Origin: Phytopseudomonas daroniae | GTDB taxonomy: Bacteria > Pseudomonadota > Gammaproteobacteria > Pseudomonadales > Pseudomonadaceae | NCBI RefSeq assembly: GCF_004327285.1 | Contig: NZ_QJUI01000011.1 | Location: 158,842 to 222,841 of the forward strand | DNA length: 64,000 bases | Direction: 5' to 3' | Shown: piece after piece, positions 1-12,066 of the stretch | Layout of the letters: each line of letters begins with the position of its first letter | How positions within the stretch are numbered: position 1 is the stretch's first letter | Notes under the pieces: generated by a model | Databases searched by the model: none | What the model was told of the DNA's origin: nothing | Seen by the model: the letters and a program-made list of their open reading frames with translations, nothing else | Program-made: the position numbers and the translations under genes

Positions 1-1
1 C

Positions 2-1624
<1,623 letters not shown>

Positions 1625-1792
1625 TGGCATGAGCAGATGCTGCGATGCGTCGTCGTCCACCACGCCTGCCATCCAGTGTCGCAACGACTAAGCAGAGTAA
1701 CGGCCCGACAGCGTCCACGCACCGGCGTAACGATTTGCCGCGCCGCCGGGTTTATGCTGGACTGCCCTGCCAACCCTGCACGAGAACTGAGC

Positions 1793-2311
1793 ATGACTCC
1801 CTTTCAGGCGCTATTCGCCATTGGCGAACGCTTCGATGCCTTCGTCAGCCACGGATTGCCCGCCGAAATTGCCGCTGTGCAGACCGCACAGGGGCTGCTG
1901 AACGCCGAAGACGCCCTGAGCCCCAACACCTACCAGCGGCTAGAGGCCGTGGAAGGCCGCTATTACCTGCTGGCGGCTGCTGAGATGTGGTGCCCGGACT
2001 GCCAGCTCAACCTCACGGCGATGGATCACCTGCAGCGCTTGCAACCTCGCGTAGCACTGGCGATCGTATCCAAGGGCCGTGCCGAGCATGATCTGAAAGA
2101 GCGCCTGAACCTGGAACGTATCCCGATTCCGCTGGTAGTGGTACTGGACGAACGCTTCGAGCCGATCGGCCGCTTCGTCGAGCAGCCGCAGGCGGTCATT
2201 GCTGGCGGCGAGGCGATCAAACCTGACTACCGTGCCGGCCGTTACCTGGAGAGCACGCTGGATGATCTGCTGACGATCATCGAGGCACACGAGGGGCATA
2301 CCCGCTCTTGA
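1793..2311 (+). CDS. Thioredoxin-family protein
   Basis: A 172-residue cytoplasmic protein with a thioredoxin-like fold. The redox motif is MWCPDC at about residues 62-67, so the active site is CPDC rather than CGPC. A cis-Pro-like segment (IPIPLVVVLDE) follows. Small thioredoxin-family proteins of this kind are common and poorly characterised in Pseudomonas; thiol reduction is inferred from the motif. The frame stays open upstream to 1637, but the ATG at 1793 starts the conserved part and matches family length. It follows aacS after a 168-bp gap and faces the DJ-1 gene tail to tail, 7 bp apart. Confidence 0.85.
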   Translation: MTPFQALFAIGERFDAFVSHGLPAEIAAVQTAQGLLNAEDALSPNTYQRLEAVEGRYYLLAAAEMWCPDCQLNLTAMDHLQRLQPRVALAIVSKGRAEHDLKERLNLERIPIPLVVVLDERFEPIGRFVEQPQAVIAGGEAIKPDYRAGRYLESTLDDLLTIIEAHEGHTRS

Positions 2312-2318
2312 GTGACCA

Positions 2319-2930
2319 TCAGGCAGCAGACTCCAGCAGATAGGGGCGAACCACATTCAGTGCCCGCTCGACGAAGTCTTCCTTTTCGCCCACCGGCGCC
2401 ACGTAGTGCAGAACCTCGGCACACGCTTGCTCGCCGGCCAGCCGCGCGATGGCCCAGGCGGCCAGGTATGGCGCGGACAGGCAGCCGCCCGCCGTCGCCA
2501 GGTTGCCACGTGCGAAGAATGGCTGGTTCAGCACGTCGACGCCCGCCTCGATCACCCAAGGCTTGCTAGTCAGATCGGTGCAGGCGGGTATCCCTTGCAA
2601 CAACCCAAGCCGCGCCATGAGCAAGGCACCGGAACACTGGGCGCCGATCAGTTGCCTTCGCGGGTCAAGTTGCAGGCGTTCGAGGGTACGGGCGTCCTCG
2701 GCAATCTGGCGGGTTCTGATGCCGCTGCCAAAGAGCACCACATCCGCTTCGCGGGCGAACTCCAGCGACTGCTGGGCCTGAACCTGCACGCCATTCATGG
2801 ACATCACCTGCTCGCCAGGGCAGGTAATCTGCGCCTGCCAGCCGCGATCCCGCAGGCGGTTGAACAGCGCGCTGGCGACAAAGGAGTCGAGTTCGTTGAA
2901 ACCATCGAATGTCAGTACGGCAATGCGCAT
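2319..2930 (-). CDS. DJ-1/PfpI family protein
   Basis: A 203-residue class I glutamine amidotransferase-like protein. It begins with the typical beta strand MRIAVLTFDGFNELD and carries the nucleophile-elbow cysteine in GAQCSGALLMA (about residue 98), followed by the TDLTSKPWVIE region. The family includes isonitrile hydratases, chaperones and glyoxalases, and the sequence alone does not choose among them. No DNA-binding domain is fused, so it is not a GlxA-type AraC regulator. It is convergent with the thioredoxin-like gene and has no partner operon. Confidence 0.85.
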   Translation of the reverse strand: MRIAVLTFDGFNELDSFVASALFNRLRDRGWQAQITCPGEQVMSMNGVQVQAQQSLEFAREADVVLFGSGIRTRQIAEDARTLERLQLDPRRQLIGAQCSGALLMARLGLLQGIPACTDLTSKPWVIEAGVDVLNQPFFARGNLATAGGCLSAPYLAAWAIARLAGEQACAEVLHYVAPVGEKEDFVERALNVVRPYLLESAA

Positions 2931-3248
2931 GCCCTTTCTCCCGGGAAATTAAACGCTAGGCAGAATCTACGGCCATGGGGCCTTGCGCGCTAAGCACAGA
3001 ACCGGGCAATTATTCCCATACAGTGAGCTCGCCGGAGCTCAGATGCCCTGACGGTCGGCTGCTCACGTCATTGAATTTGGCGCAGGACGGTGCGCCGGTC
3101 GAAAGATGGAAACCGGAATCACCCTGACTGGAGAGAACGTCCAGATTCGCTGATATACCAGCCAGCATGAGCCGGAAAAGCGATGCTGTTCTGATGGTGC
3201 AGCAAATGCTGGCACAATACGCGCCCGGTAAAAATGAGGTGCCCCGTC
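2931..3248. other. Intergenic region between divergent DJ-1 gene and ppiC
   Basis: About 318 bp with no supported gene. It must hold the promoters of both divergent genes. A perfect inverted repeat TGAGCTC-GCCG-GAGCTCA lies at 3024-3041. It has no T-run, so it is more likely an operator or mRNA hairpin than a terminator. The ppiC ribosome-binding site (GAGGTG) is at 3236-3241. Confidence 0.5.
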
Positions 3249-3527
3249 ATGGCAAAGGCAATGGCCCGCCACATCCTGGTCAAGACCGAAGCGGAAGCTG
3301 CTGGTCTGAAGAAACGTATCGCGGCGGGCGAGGCGTTCGATGTGCTGGCGCGCAAGCACTCCACCTGCCCCTCTGGAAAAAAAGGCGGCGACCTGGGCGA
3401 AGTGCGCCCCGGCCAGATGGTGCGCGCCATCGACCAGGTAATCTTCAAAAAACCGCTGCGCGAAGTCCATGGCCCGATCAAGAGCCAGTTCGGCTATCAC
3501 CTGGTGCAGGTGTTCTTCCGCGACTGA
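3249..3527 (+). CDS. ppiC: Peptidylprolyl isomerase C (parvulin)
   Basis: A 92-residue single-domain parvulin that catalyses cis-trans isomerisation of peptidyl-proline bonds; PpiC has no signal peptide and acts in the cytoplasm. The start MAKAMARHILVKTE, the HSTCPSGKKGGDLG core and the FGYHLVQV end are the standard PpiC layout, and the length matches E. coli PpiC (93 residues). The ATG at 3249 has a GAGGTG ribosome-binding site 7 bases upstream. An in-frame ATG at 3234 would add five residues absent from the family. Confidence 0.95.
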   Translation: MAKAMARHILVKTEAEAAGLKKRIAAGEAFDVLARKHSTCPSGKKGGDLGEVRPGQMVRAIDQVIFKKPLREVHGPIKSQFGYHLVQVFFRD

Positions 3528-3664
3528 CGTGCTTGTCTATACATAGGTGAAAACGGTCTAGCGAAGCTGGGGTACAACCGGATGCGACGCACCTGCCAAG
3601 CTGGCAGGATGCAAGACTATTCCCATTTCAGCGCATGCCGCCCCAGACGAAAGGAGATGGAAGG

Positions 3665-4516
3665 ATGAGTTTTGGCCCCCTGGTCACCAGCGAATGGCTC
3701 GCCCGCGAGGGTGATGCCGCGGACGTGGTGCTGTTCGATGCCAGCACCTACCTGCCCAACGAAGCGAAGAACGGCCACGAGGAATACCTCAAGGCGCACA
3801 TCCCCGGCGCACGTTTCTTCGATATCGATGCCTTTTCCGATCCCGATACGCCGCTGCCCCACACCGTGCCATCCCAAGGCCGTTTCGCTCGGCTGATCGG
3901 AGCCCAGGGCGTCGACAATGCCAGCCGCGTGGTGGTTTACGACCAGAAGGGGCTGTTTTCCGCTGCCCGTGCCTGGTGGTTGTTTCGCTATTTCGGTCAT
4001 GAGCGCGTTGCCGTGCTCGATGGCGGGCTGCCCAAGTGGCTGGCCGAAGGCCGCCCCAGCGAAACCGGCGAACCTGCCGCTGTCACTGAGCGTACCTTCG
4101 AGACCAATGTGCATACCCGCAGGCTCAGGGGCCTGGGTGATGTGCTCGAGGCCATCGACCACCGCGATACCCTGATCCTCGACGCCCGCGCCGCCAATCG
4201 TTTCGACGGCAGCACCGCGGAAGCACGTCCAGGCGTTGCCTCCGGCCATATCCCAGGCAGCCACAATCTGCCCTACAGCCGATTACTGCGCAGTGACCAC
4301 ACCTTGCTGCCAGCCGACTCGCTGCGCGCCCTGTTCGCCGAAGCCGGTGTCGACGGCAAAAAAACCGTGATCACCAGTTGCGGCAGTGGCGTAACGGCCG
4401 CCGTATTGTTGCTGGGCCTGGAGGTCGCCGGCCTGCCCGAGGCCGCGCTGTACGACGGCTCCTGGACAGAATGGGGCGGCCGCCAGGACACGCCCAAAGC
4501 GACTGGGGTCGTTTGA
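3665..4516 (+). CDS. sseA: 3-mercaptopyruvate-type sulfurtransferase
   Basis: A 283-residue tandem rhodanese-domain protein. The N-terminal domain (about 1-130) is inactive and the C-terminal one carries the persulfide loop CGSGVTA near residue 238. The CG(S/A)GVTA loop marks mercaptopyruvate sulfurtransferases, as opposed to the CRKGVT loop of thiosulfate sulfurtransferases. It moves sulfane sulfur from mercaptopyruvate to cyanide or thiols. The ATG at 3665 has a strong AAGGAGATGG ribosome-binding site, which excludes the in-frame ATG at 3635. It sits upstream of the sulfonate cluster but over 1 kb away, so co-regulation is not evident. Confidence 0.88.
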   Translation: MSFGPLVTSEWLAREGDAADVVLFDASTYLPNEAKNGHEEYLKAHIPGARFFDIDAFSDPDTPLPHTVPSQGRFARLIGAQGVDNASRVVVYDQKGLFSAARAWWLFRYFGHERVAVLDGGLPKWLAEGRPSETGEPAAVTERTFETNVHTRRLRGLGDVLEAIDHRDTLILDARAANRFDGSTAEARPGVASGHIPGSHNLPYSRLLRSDHTLLPADSLRALFAEAGVDGKKTVITSCGSGVTAAVLLLGLEVAGLPEAALYDGSWTEWGGRQDTPKATGVV

Positions 4517-5401
4517 TACGCCTGGCGCGCATGTATCCCTGAGGGAAATGTGCGCCAGCCTGCTATGCGCCGTTCCAATCGTCTCGCCCGATCCTCATTT
4601 GAATGCGCTTCGCTAGCGGGTCAAAAGAGCGGCGATCATGAGTAACGCCTGCAACTCCTCTACGGCTTGGCACAACAGGGTTGAGGAACATCACGCCCGA
4701 GAGGATCAGGGCGGTACGGTGAAAGAGTGGCCTGCGCACATCCATGTGCATTCAAACATTCGATCCTTTGCACAACCCAGGCACTGATGCGCTGGCGAAT
4801 CAGTCCGGCTAAGCCACCAGACGCATCGCATTGCGTGCCTGGGAAATCTTCTCCTAGGGTGGCGTCCGGCGAAAATTAGCCAAATCAGGTGATAGTTTCT
4901 TTATAAATCAGCTCTATCCTATTGATAAAAAACGACTTACACATTGATATGAGACAGGAGAAATCGAAACCCTCAGAGAGGAAAGGAGCCGCAGTAGGTA
5001 CAACTCATAGAAAGCGCAGTACTATTGCAAGACAGACACCCAGGCATGAAAACCGCCGAAAATGCTGCCAAATGATGAGAACTCCAGGAATAATCATCTT
5101 CACGTGCTCGCTCATAAGGGGGTAGGTGCCAAGTCAGTTACGAACACGCCTCACTGCTCAGACAAGATTTTCTCGAAAGATAATTAAATAACTCATATAA
5201 CTACATGATATTTATAGAGTTAATATTACAAATCTCGAAACAGAATCAACATCTAGACATCGAAAACAGCTATAACCATATCCATTCAAATTCTTTTGAA
5301 GAATAAGTCATTGCTCGTATAACCCTGATGAACAGGACTCGAACGAGCACGCCATGCCCTGCACCATCCGACCTTTTTCTGCATCTGTGCTGTACGCCCA
5401 T

Positions 5402-5425
5402 CAACTGTTGCCTCATCAACAGTTG
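5402..5425. promoter_or_regulatory. Upstream activator palindrome of the msuD operon
   Basis: Perfect inverted repeat CAACTGTTG-N6-CAACAGTTG. It ends 79 bp before the -24 element of the sigma-54 promoter at 5505. The position and symmetry suit an enhancer-binding protein site; the likely ligand is the SfnR-type activator encoded at 8031-9131 (inference). Related sites occur at 13221-13244 and 42074-42097. Confidence 0.72.
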
Positions 5426-5504
5426 CACAACATTACGTTTGGCAGAGAAACACCTGACACTTATCCAGGCGGTTCAAGGCCCCGTAATTCGTGGCAAATG
5501 ATGC

Positions 5505-5520
5505 TGGTACAGCTCTTGCT
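5505..5520 (+). promoter_or_regulatory. Sigma-54 promoter of the msuD operon
   Basis: TGGTACAGCTCTTGCT fits the -24/-12 consensus TGGYAYRNNNNTTGCW at every defined position, with GG and GC separated by 10 bp. Transcription would start near 5531, leaving a leader of about 150 bases before msuD. Confidence 0.82.
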
Positions 5521-5533
5521 GTCTGCGTGCACC

Positions 5534-5549
5534 GCCCTGTTCACAGGGC
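5534..5549 (+). other. Leader hairpin of the msuD transcript
   Basis: Inverted repeat GCCCTG-TTCA-CAGGGC starts about 3 bases after the predicted transcription start. It could stabilise the 5' end of the mRNA. There is no T-run, so it is not a terminator. Confidence 0.4.
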
Positions 5550-5681
5550 TCTGTCACAGGACGCGTACATGATTGCTCGCCGCATCAACCCTACGATCAA
5601 GCGCAGACCGTCAACGGTCTCGCCCCATGCTCCCCGACAACAGCACCGATGCCCGGCCCGTAATGAGCGGGAGGCAGCCCT

Positions 5682-6839
5682 ATGAACGTTTTCTGGTTTC
5701 TGCCAACCCATGGCGACGGCCACTTTCTCGGTACCAGTCAGGGCGCCCGCCCGGTAAGCCTCAACTACCTCAAGCAGATCGCCCAGGCAGCCGATGGCCT
5801 CGGTTACTACGGCGTGCTGATTCCAACCGGCCGTTCCTGCGAAGACTCCTGGGTCGTGGCCTCGGCTCTGGCGCCGATGACGGAACGCCTGCGTTATCTG
5901 GTCGCCATCCGTCCGGGGATCATCTCGCCTACGGTCTCGGCGCGCATGACCGCGACCCTCGATCGCCTGTCAGGCGGGCGTCTGTTGATCAATGTCGTCA
6001 CCGGCGGTGACCCTGACGAAAATCGCGGCGACGGCATTCACCTGAGCCATGCCGAGCGCTACGAAGTCACCGATGAATTCCTGCGTATCTGGCGTCGAGT
6101 CCTGCTGGGAGAAGCCGTGGATTTCGACGGCAAGCACCTGAAGGTCGATAACGCCAAAGCCCTCTATCCACCGTTGCAGCGCCCTTACCCGCCGCTGTAC
6201 TTCGGTGGGTCGTCGGAGGCGGCCCATGAGCTTGCCGCCGAGCAGCTCGACGTCTACCTGACATGGGGCGAACCGCCTGCCGCGGTGGCCGAGAAAATCG
6301 CCGACGTGCGCGCCCGCGCCGCTAAACATGGTCGTACCCTTAAATTCGGTATTCGCCTGCACGTGATCGTCCGGGAAACGGCGGAAGAAGCCTGGGCAGC
6401 TGCAGATCGCTTGATCGAACACATCTCGGACGAAACCATCGAGGCTGCGCAGAAGTCATTCGCGCGTTTCGACTCCGAAGGCCAGCGGCGCATGGCCGCC
6501 CTGCATGGTGGGCGCCGCGACAGCCTGGAAATCGCCCCCAATCTCTGGGCTGGCGTGGGCCTGGTACGCGGCGGCGCTGGCACCGCCCTGGTCGGTGACC
6601 CGCAGCAGGTGGCGGCTCGCATCAAGGAGTACGCCGACCTCGGCATCGACAGCTTCATTTTCTCGGGCTACCCCCACCTCGAGGAAGCCTACCGCTTCGC
6701 CGAGCTGGTCTTCCCTCTTCTACCCGAGCCCTATGCCAGCCTGGCCGGGCGTGGCATCACCAATCTCACTGGCCCATTCGGCGAAATGATCGCCAACGAC
6801 GTGCTGCCCAGTACCCAGACCGCGAGGAGCAACGCGTGA
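5682..6839 (+). CDS. msuD: FMNH2-dependent alkane-/methanesulfonate monooxygenase
   Basis: A 385-residue bacterial-luciferase-like flavin monooxygenase that oxidises an alkanesulfonate with FMNH2 and oxygen to an aldehyde and sulfite. The SsuD/MsuD signatures are clear: [15 protein letters not shown] at the start, [43 protein letters not shown] and [21 protein letters not shown]. The ribosome-binding site GGGAGG lies 8 bases before ATG 5682. It overlaps the next gene by 4 bases. The order msuD-msuC-sfnR resembles the P. aeruginosa methanesulfonate locus, but the flavin reductase gene msuE is absent upstream. MsuD and SsuD are close paralogues; the name is given by gene context. Confidence 0.88.
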   Translation: MNVFWFLPTHGDGHFLGTSQGARPVSLNYLKQIAQAADGLGYYGVLIPTGRSCEDSWVVASALAPMTERLRYLVAIRPGIISPTVSARMTATLDRLSGGRLLINVVTGGDPDENRGDGIHLSHAERYEVTDEFLRIWRRVLLGEAVDFDGKHLKVDNAKALYPPLQRPYPPLYFGGSSEAAHELAAEQLDVYLTWGEPPAAVAEKIADVRARAAKHGRTLKFGIRLHVIVRETAEEAWAAADRLIEHISDETIEAAQKSFARFDSEGQRRMAALHGGRRDSLEIAPNLWAGVGLVRGGAGTALVGDPQQVAARIKEYADLGIDSFIFSGYPHLEEAYRFAELVFPLLPEPYASLAGRGITNLTGPFGEMIANDVLPSTQTARSNA

Positions 6840-8023
6840 GTGCCCATCAGAAAACTGCAGTTCTCAGCCCACTGCAAACCGCGCGAAAGCTGGCGGCCGG
6901 CTTTGCCGAAACCGCTGTCGAACGCGATGAAGCAGGTGGGACGCCAAAGGCCGAGCGCGACGCCATTCGCCAGAGCGGCCTGCTTGCACTCAGCATCCCG
7001 ACGCAGTTCGGTGGCGTGGGCGCCAGCTGGGCCGAGACCCTGGGGGTGGTGCGTGAGTTCGCCAAGGTCGACAGCTCCATCGCCCATGTCTTCGGCTTCC
7101 AGCACCTGATGCTGGCAACCGTGCGCCTGTTTTCCCGGCCAGAGCAATGGCAGCCCTGGTACGAGCAGACGGCCCGCAAGAACTGGTTCTGGGGTAATGC
7201 TCTGAACCCGCTGGACACCCGAACCATCGTCAAGAAGTTCGATGGCTGGCGCGAGTTCTCCGGCAAGAAGAGCTTCTGTTCGGGCGCCACCGACTCGGAG
7301 ATGCTGATCGCCTCGGCCGTCGACGAGAGCGCCGGGGGCAAACTGCTGATTGCCGCAATCCCCAGTGGCCGTACCGGCATCACCCTGCATGACGACTGGA
7401 ACAACATGGGCCAGCGACAGACCGACAGCGGCAGCGCGACCTTCGAGCGGGTGCGTGTCGAGGAAGAGGAGCTGCTGCTCGACCCAGGCCCGCTGAGTAC
7501 GCCATTCGCCTGCCTCAGGCCGCTGATCGCGCAACTGCACTTCTCCCACATCTTTCTCGGCATCGCCGAAGGTGCCCTGGAAGACGCACGCCACTACACC
7601 CTCAAGGAGGGTCGCCCGTGGTTCAGATCCAAGGCCCAGCACACCAGCGAGGATCCGTACATCCTGCGCCATTACGGTGAATTCTGGGTCGGCCTGGAAG
7701 GTGTGCGCCTGCTCGTCGAACGTGCCGCAGCGCAGCTCGATGAGGCCTGGAGCAAGGAACATGCCCTGAGCGCCGAAGAGCGCGCTCGACTGGCCATTTC
7801 CATTTCCACCGCCAAGGTGGCAGCCAGCCGTACTGGCCTGGATATCTGCAACCGCCTGTTCGAAGTCACCGGTGCTCGCGCCACCCATGCCTCGCTGCGC
7901 CTCGACAGGCACTGGCGCAACCTACGCACGCAAACCCTGCACGACCCCGTGGACTACAAGATCCAGGAACTGGGCGACTGGGCTCTCAACCAGACACGCC
8001 CCACGCCAACCTTCTACTCATAG
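6836..8023 (+). CDS. msuC: Acyl-CoA dehydrogenase-fold flavin monooxygenase (MsuC-like)
   Basis: A 395-residue protein with the acyl-CoA dehydrogenase fold: N-terminal helical domain, central beta domain with [18 protein letters not shown] (about 140-160), and C-terminal helices ending in [18 protein letters not shown]. The RHWRN(A/L)RT motif is typical of the DszC/SfnB/MsuC group, which use reduced flavin to oxygenate sulfur compounds rather than dehydrogenate CoA esters. In P. aeruginosa MsuC acts upstream of MsuD, converting methanesulfinate to methanesulfonate. It starts with GTG at 6836, inside the last codons of msuD (GTGA overlap), which implies translational coupling. Confidence 0.88.
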   Translation: MSAHQKTAVLSPLQTARKLAAGFAETAVERDEAGGTPKAERDAIRQSGLLALSIPTQFGGVGASWAETLGVVREFAKVDSSIAHVFGFQHLMLATVRLFSRPEQWQPWYEQTARKNWFWGNALNPLDTRTIVKKFDGWREFSGKKSFCSGATDSEMLIASAVDESAGGKLLIAAIPSGRTGITLHDDWNNMGQRQTDSGSATFERVRVEEEELLLDPGPLSTPFACLRPLIAQLHFSHIFLGIAEGALEDARHYTLKEGRPWFRSKAQHTSEDPYILRHYGEFWVGLEGVRLLVERAAAQLDEAWSKEHALSAEERARLAISISTAKVAASRTGLDICNRLFEVTGARATHASLRLDRHWRNLRTQTLHDPVDYKIQELGDWALNQTRPTPTFYS

Positions 8024-8030
8024 GATAACC

Positions 8031-9131
<1,101 letters not shown>

Positions 9132-9212
9132 CACTCGATGCCCATGCCGAGCATGCGATAGACGAAGGCGCGTGAATCGCCTTCCCCAACAATCGCGTAA
9201 AGGATGCACTTC

Positions 9213-10349
9213 ATGAGCCTGGACATATTCTGGTTTCTTCCCACCTCCGGCGACACCCGCTACCTGGGCCACTCCGGGAGCGGGCGCCCCGCCACCAACG
9301 CCTACATGCGGCAGATCGCCGTGGCAGCCGATCAGCTCGGTTACGATGGCCTGCTGATTCCAACCGGCGCCAGCTGTCTCGATCCCTGGGTCACGGCGGC
9401 GAGCCTGGTGCCGGTCACCCAGCGCATCAAACTGCTGGTTGCCCTGCGCACCTCGCTTGGCAACCCCACCGCCTCGGCACGCCAGGCGGCCAGCCTCGAC
9501 CAGGCCAGCGGCGGCCGGCTGCTGCTCAACGTGGTGCCGGGCGGCGACGCCACCGAGCTGGAAGCGGACGGTGTGTTTCTCGATCATGATCAGCGCTACG
9601 AGGCCTCCGACGAGTTTCTCACCATCTGGCGCCAGCTGCTGCAAGGCGAAACCGTCGACTTCGATGGCAAGTACCTCAAGGTACGCGGTGCGCAGAACTT
9701 CTTCCCGCCGGTACAGACGCCCTACCCGCCCCTGTACTTCGGCGGCTCGTCCCCTGCGGCCCACGACCTGGCAGCCAAGCATGTCGACGCCTACCTGACC
9801 TGGGGCGAGCCGCCAGCGGCAGTGGCCGAGAAGATCGCCGACGTGCGTGCCCGGGCAGCCGCCTATGGCCGCACGGTGCGCTTCGGCGTACGCCTGCATG
9901 TGATCGTGCGCGAGACCAACGACGCCGCCTGGGCGGCGGCCGACGAGTTGATCAGTCATCTGGACGACGAGAGCATTGCCGCCGCGCAAAGCAACTACGC
10001 CAAGATGGATTCCGAAGGTCAGCGGCGCATGGCGGCACTGCATGGCGGCCAGCGCGACAAACTGGAGGTGGCGCCCAACCTGTGGGCCGGCGTTGGCCTG
10101 GTACGCGGAGGCGCCGGTACCGCGCTGGTCGGCGACCCGCAAACGGTAGCTGCACGTCTTCAGGAATATGCCGACCTGGGCGTCGACAGCTTCGTGCTCT
10201 CCGGCTACCCGCACCTGGAAGAAGCCTACCGCTTTGCCGAACTGGTGTTCCCGCTGCTGCCTGGCAAGGGCAAGGTCACCGTCGATGGCGCCTTTACCGG
10301 CGGCGCCTTCGATATCCGCGCTGGCCAGAAGAAGGAGAACGCGGCTTGA
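9213..10349 (+). CDS. ssuD: FMNH2-dependent alkanesulfonate monooxygenase
   Basis: A 378-residue second SsuD-type monooxygenase releasing sulfite from alkanesulfonates with FMNH2 and oxygen. Motifs include [60 protein letters not shown] and [17 protein letters not shown]. It is a close paralogue of the gene at 5682. The GDTRYL in place of GDGHYL and GASC in place of GRSC are substitutions in otherwise conserved loops, so a different chain-length preference is possible (inference). I chose ATG 9213 because AAGG lies 9 bases upstream; the ATG at 9204 would sit directly on it. It converges on the ssuB gene of the importer operon. Confidence 0.88.
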   Translation: MSLDIFWFLPTSGDTRYLGHSGSGRPATNAYMRQIAVAADQLGYDGLLIPTGASCLDPWVTAASLVPVTQRIKLLVALRTSLGNPTASARQAASLDQASGGRLLLNVVPGGDATELEADGVFLDHDQRYEASDEFLTIWRQLLQGETVDFDGKYLKVRGAQNFFPPVQTPYPPLYFGGSSPAAHDLAAKHVDAYLTWGEPPAAVAEKIADVRARAAAYGRTVRFGVRLHVIVRETNDAAWAAADELISHLDDESIAAAQSNYAKMDSEGQRRMAALHGGQRDKLEVAPNLWAGVGLVRGGAGTALVGDPQTVAARLQEYADLGVDSFVLSGYPHLEEAYRFAELVFPLLPGKGKVTVDGAFTGGAFDIRAGQKKENAA

Positions 10350-10375
10350 TCCTGCCCATGGACGAGTGACACATC

Positions 10376-10411
10376 CCGGGCGGGATCTGCCAGTTGGAGA
10401 GCCCTGCCCGG
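10376..10411. terminator. Hairpin between convergent ssuD and ssuB
   Basis: CCGGGCGGG (10376-10384) can pair with CCCTGCCCGG (10402-10411) with one bulged T. It sits midway between two converging genes, where a bidirectional stop would be useful, but no T-run follows on either strand. Confidence 0.35.
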
Positions 10412-10436
10412 AATCATCATTCACCAGACACGATAC

Positions 10437-11156
10437 TCAGATCGCATGGGCCAGGTGCAGCTCGGTCAGCGCTTCGGCTTTCAGCCGCGACAGTTCACCA
10501 TCGCGTCGGTCTCGGGGACGCGACAGGTTGACGATGAGTTCCTGACGGATGCCGCTGGGGCGACTGCCCATCACCAGCACCCGGTCACTGAGATACAGCG
10601 CCTCGTCCACGTCGTGGGTCACCACCAGCAGGGCGATGGCATGGTGCTTGGCAAGCTCGAGGAGCAGATCCTGTAGTTTCATGCGGGTGAAGGCATCCAC
10701 CGCGCTGAAGGGTTCGTCGAGCAGCAACACCCGCGGCCGCGAATAGAGCCCGCGGGCCAGGGCCACGCGCTGCGCCATACCGCCGGAGAGCTCCTTGGGC
10801 AGCGCCTTGGCGAAACCATCCAGCCCCACTTCGGCGATCAGTTGCGCCACTCGCTCACGGTCGTAGTCGCGGTCGTCGGCAAAACCGATGTTCTGCTCCA
10901 CCGTGAGCCAGGGCATCAGCCGCGGCTCCTGAAACACGAAAGAGACGTCGCCGCCCTGCTCACCGAGCTGCACGCGGCCATTGAACTCACGTTCCAGCCC
11001 CGCGACGATACGCAGCAAGGTGCTCTTGCCGCAGCCACTGGGGCCCAGCAGGCTGACGATCTCCCGCTCGCCCAGGGACAGACCGACGTTCTGCAGTACG
11101 GTCACGCCAGCGAAACTCTTGCGCTCCACGCGTATATCCAGCAATGACGCAGCCAT
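10437..11156 (-). CDS. ssuB: Aliphatic sulfonate ABC importer, ATP-binding subunit
   Basis: A 239-residue ABC ATPase energising sulfonate import. Walker A LLGPSGCGKST, Q-loop FVFQEPRLMPW, signature LSGGMAQRVALAR, Walker B VLLLDEPFSAVD and the switch histidine VTHDVDEAL are all present. The FQEPRLMPW sequence is characteristic of SsuB/TauB. The start at 11156 lies 1 base after the ssuC stop, with GGAGG 7 bases upstream; an upstream in-frame start would overlap ssuC. Last gene of the ssuA-ssuC-ssuB operon. Confidence 0.9.
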   Translation of the reverse strand: MAASLLDIRVERKSFAGVTVLQNVGLSLGEREIVSLLGPSGCGKSTLLRIVAGLEREFNGRVQLGEQGGDVSFVFQEPRLMPWLTVEQNIGFADDRDYDRERVAQLIAEVGLDGFAKALPKELSGGMAQRVALARGLYSRPRVLLLDEPFSAVDAFTRMKLQDLLLELAKHHAIALLVVTHDVDEALYLSDRVLVMGSRPSGIRQELIVNLSRPRDRRDGELSRLKAEALTELHLAHAI

Positions 11157-11157
11157 C

Positions 11158-11991
11158 TCAAACCTCCTTGCCGTTGAATGCGTCACGCCAGCCCAGCAGA
11201 CGCTGCTCCAGCTTGGCCAACAGGCCGTCGCTGAGCTTGCCGAGCAGTGCCAGGACGATGATCGAGGCCAGGACGATATCCGGCCGCGAGGTTTCCCGGC
11301 CGTCGGTGAGCAGGTAGCCGAGCCCCCTCGTGGCGGCGATCAGTTCGGCGGCGACCAGGAACATCCAGGCCAGGCTGAGTCCGCTGCGCAAGCCAGTCAT
11401 CAGACCGGGCAACGCCGCCGGCAAGAGGATGCGCCAGACCAGGCGACGCGAACTGAAGCCATACATCTGGCCCACCTCGACCAGCTTGCGATCGATGTTA
11501 CGGATGGCCGCGACGCCGTTGACGTAAACCGGAAAGAAGGCACCGATGGCGATAAGAACGACCTTGGAGGTCTCGTCGATGCCCAGCCAGAGCAACAGCA
11601 GCGGCACCCAGGCCAGGCTGGGAATCGCCCGCAGCCCGGCGAAAGTGGGCTCCAGATAGGCTTCAGCCTCACGGCTCAGGCCAACCCAGGCGGCCACCAG
11701 CAAGGCCAGCCCGGCGCCGATGGCGAAACCGGCGAACACCCGCGCCAGGCTGGCGCCGATATGCCCCCACAGCGGCCCTTCGGCCAGCTCGTGCAGGGTC
11801 AGCACGATCTCGCTGGGCGCCGGCATCTGATAGGACGGAATCCAGCCGATGCGCACCACGATTTCCAGAAACACGATCAGCAGCAGCGGGATGACCAATC
11901 CCTTGGCGCGCCGACGCCAGGCACTGGCATCGAACCCCGGTTTCCATGGGGAACGGCGCAAAGCCGGCAGCGACTTGCTCTTGATTGTCAT
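11158..11991 (-). CDS. ssuC: Aliphatic sulfonate ABC importer, permease
   Basis: A 277-residue inner-membrane permease of the SsuC/TauC group. The first hydrophobic helix (GLVIPLLLIVFLEIVVRIG) is followed by further segments and the EAA-type coupling loop ending in RILLPAALPGLMTGLRSGLS. The ATG at 11991 has GGAG 8 bases upstream; the frame is open to 12063, but the extra residues are not membrane-like. It lies between ssuA and ssuB, an order consistent with a complete SsuABC importer. Confidence 0.88.
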   Translation of the reverse strand: MTIKSKSLPALRRSPWKPGFDASAWRRRAKGLVIPLLLIVFLEIVVRIGWIPSYQMPAPSEIVLTLHELAEGPLWGHIGASLARVFAGFAIGAGLALLVAAWVGLSREAEAYLEPTFAGLRAIPSLAWVPLLLLWLGIDETSKVVLIAIGAFFPVYVNGVAAIRNIDRKLVEVGQMYGFSSRRLVWRILLPAALPGLMTGLRSGLSLAWMFLVAAELIAATRGLGYLLTDGRETSRPDIVLASIIVLALLGKLSDGLLAKLEQRLLGWRDAFNGKEV

Positions 11992-12066
11992 GAAAGGCTC
12001 CGATTGTTGAAGCGACGTGAACATAGCGCTGCCGCAGCGAATGGCGGCAAGCGCTGCACTCACGCC

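Larger units (their letters stand above)
4517..5681. other. Long non-coding region upstream of msuD, partly AT-rich
   Basis: About 1.16 kb with no frame that I accept as a gene. Bases from roughly 4870 to 5340 are much richer in A and T than the rest of the window. Short open frames there (for example 4922-5125 on +) show no recognisable domain. The 3' part holds the control region of the msuD operon: a perfect palindrome at 5402-5425, a sigma-54 promoter at 5505-5520 and a leader hairpin at 5534-5549. Confidence 0.6.

Noticed and set aside
4666..4683. TTGGCAC...TTGA as a sigma-54 promoter
   Set aside because: The -12 box lacks GC and the spacing is wrong.
4922..5125. 67-codon frame on + in the AT-rich block
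   Set aside because: No family, no clear ribosome-binding site and a basic, random-looking composition.
5491..5504. TGGCAAATGATGCT as a second sigma-54 promoter
   Set aside because: GG and GC are separated by 8 rather than 10 bases; the perfect match at 5505-5520 is preferred.
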